30,004 bases of DNA from Rhodospirillaceae bacterium CCH5-H10 (GTDB lineage Bacteria; Pseudomonadota; Alphaproteobacteria; Reyranellales; Reyranellaceae): assembly GCA_001557035.1 (NCBI GenBank), contig LSKJ01000762.1, positions 1 to 30,004 on the forward strand. The letters are read 5' to 3'. The position numbers and the translations under genes are program-made. Numbering within the stretch: the stretch's first letter is position 1; each line of letters begins with the position of its first letter. The notes beneath the pieces were generated by a model. That model was given only the letters and a program-made list of their open reading frames with translations, was not told the DNA's origin and searched no databases. Shown here piece by piece: positions 29,424 to 30,004 of this stretch.

Positions 29424-30004
29424 TCAGTTGACCTTGGGCAGGCTGAGAATTTGCCCCGGATATATCAGATCGGGATTTTTTACCTGATCTTTGTTTGCGG
29501 CGAAAATGACGGTGTGGTGCCACCCCGCGCCGTAGTGGGCCTGGGCGATGTTCCAGAGGTTGTCGCCCCGGACGATGTGCAGGCGCCGTGCGTCGCTGCT
29601 CGACACCGGCGCCACGACGACACGCTCGAACGGCAATTCGAGCCGCGCGACCGGCCGGCCGTCCTGGGCGATCCGGTCGAGTCTCAACAGATGCTTGCCC
29701 GGCGCGATCGGTTCGACCGGCTTCAATCGCCAGCGGCCGTCCGTGGCGGCCAGGCCCTCGGCCACCATCTTGTCGTTGACGTAAGCCCTGACGACGGTGC
29801 CCGGAGCGGCGAGGCCGGATACGGTGACATGGCCGAGATCGTCGTAGTCGACCGTGGACAGAGAGAGATCGGCGGCCTTGGGCAAGCCTGCGGCCGTCGG
29901 CGGCTGCACGACGGTCGCGGCGCCGGACGGCGGCGAAATCATCACCAGCGTCTCGGCGCGCGGCTGGGCGGGCGCGCTCGCCGTCGGCGGTTCCGGCACC
30001 ACGG
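29424..30004 (-). CDS. LysM-domain protein, C-terminal part
   Basis: The frame runs off the window at 30004, so the N-terminus is missing; at least 193 residues are visible. Order: a Pro/Ala-rich linker (about 1-40), an Ig-like or carboxypeptidase-regulatory-like beta domain (about 48-130; VTVSGLAAPGTVVRAYVNDKMVAEGLAATDGRWRLKP), then a LysM domain at the C-terminus (LHIVRGDNLWNIAQAHYGAGWHHTVIFAANKDQVKNPDLIYPGQILSLP). LysM binds peptidoglycan N-acetylglucosamine chains, so the protein probably acts in the periplasm. It lies 27 bp before psd on the same strand. Confidence 0.85.
   Translation of the reverse strand, partial: VVPEPPTASAPAQPRAETLVMISPPSGAATVVQPPTAAGLPKAADLSLSTVDYDDLGHVTVSGLAAPGTVVRAYVNDKMVAEGLAATDGRWRLKPVEPIAPGKHLLRLDRIAQDGRPVARLELPFERVVVAPVSSSDARRLHIVRGDNLWNIAQAHYGAGWHHTVIFAANKDQVKNPDLIYPGQILSLPKVN

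Overview
The window is high-GC, densely packed DNA from an alphaproteobacterium. The strongest evidence is a complete PhyR/NepR/EcfG general stress response (GSR) locus, a system confined to Alphaproteobacteria. The Flp pilin/CpaA pair and the psd-pssA operon fit this. The genus cannot be fixed from sequence alone; a Hyphomicrobiales- or Reyranella-like soil organism is a guess. No tRNA, rRNA, CRISPR array, insertion sequence or prophage gene was seen.

Left part (1-9865): mostly catabolic and housekeeping enzymes. These are the tail of an amidohydrolase, a lower-GC 2-TM protein resembling SLATT-type effectors, a GpdQ-like phosphodiesterase abutting a DUF2161 nuclease-fold gene, and an amidase-signature enzyme. 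They are followed by a coupled dioxygenase/aldo-keto reductase/small membrane protein set, an SGNH hydrolase, a VOC protein, a YcaQ-like DNA glycosylase and a deacetylase-type metallohydrolase. Middle part (9866-16132): a candidate small RNA, the ergothioneine genes egtB-egtD, an unrecognised 300-residue protein, small membrane proteins (DUF1328, 45 aa, DUF2177), a GNAT protein and a family-5 solute-binding protein.

Stress region (16133-24858): on the minus strand phyR, a HisKA_2-type sensor kinase with a degenerate ATP-binding N-box, and a CHASE3 hybrid kinase form an apparent operon. Downstream of it lie a 49-aa membrane protein, an exported CsbD protein and a secreted protein. On the other side of phyR are a glycine-zipper lipoprotein and a 27-aa membrane peptide. 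On the plus strand are two EcfG-like sigma factors and nepR, followed by a candidate minus-strand small RNA. Right part (24933-30004): an SDR, a second copy of the secreted family, cpaA and flp (Tad-type pilus), a CDP-alcohol phosphatidyltransferase, pssA, psd and a truncated LysM gene.

The most interesting result is a set of eight sites matching G(G/C)AAC-N16/17-CGTT, the EcfG promoter form with a recurrent C variant at the second base. They lie directly upstream of egtB, DUF1328, the 45-aa gene, csbD, the 49-aa gene, the 27-aa gene and two non-coding stretches that end in terminator hairpins. The window therefore appears to hold both the GSR regulators and a local regulon, including two undescribed small RNA candidates and ergothioneine synthesis. 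No stretch above 300 bases lacks a gene. The larger gaps (9866-10082, 22497-22681, 23007-23184, 24693-24932, 27012-27212) are covered by the RNA, promoter and terminator entries.
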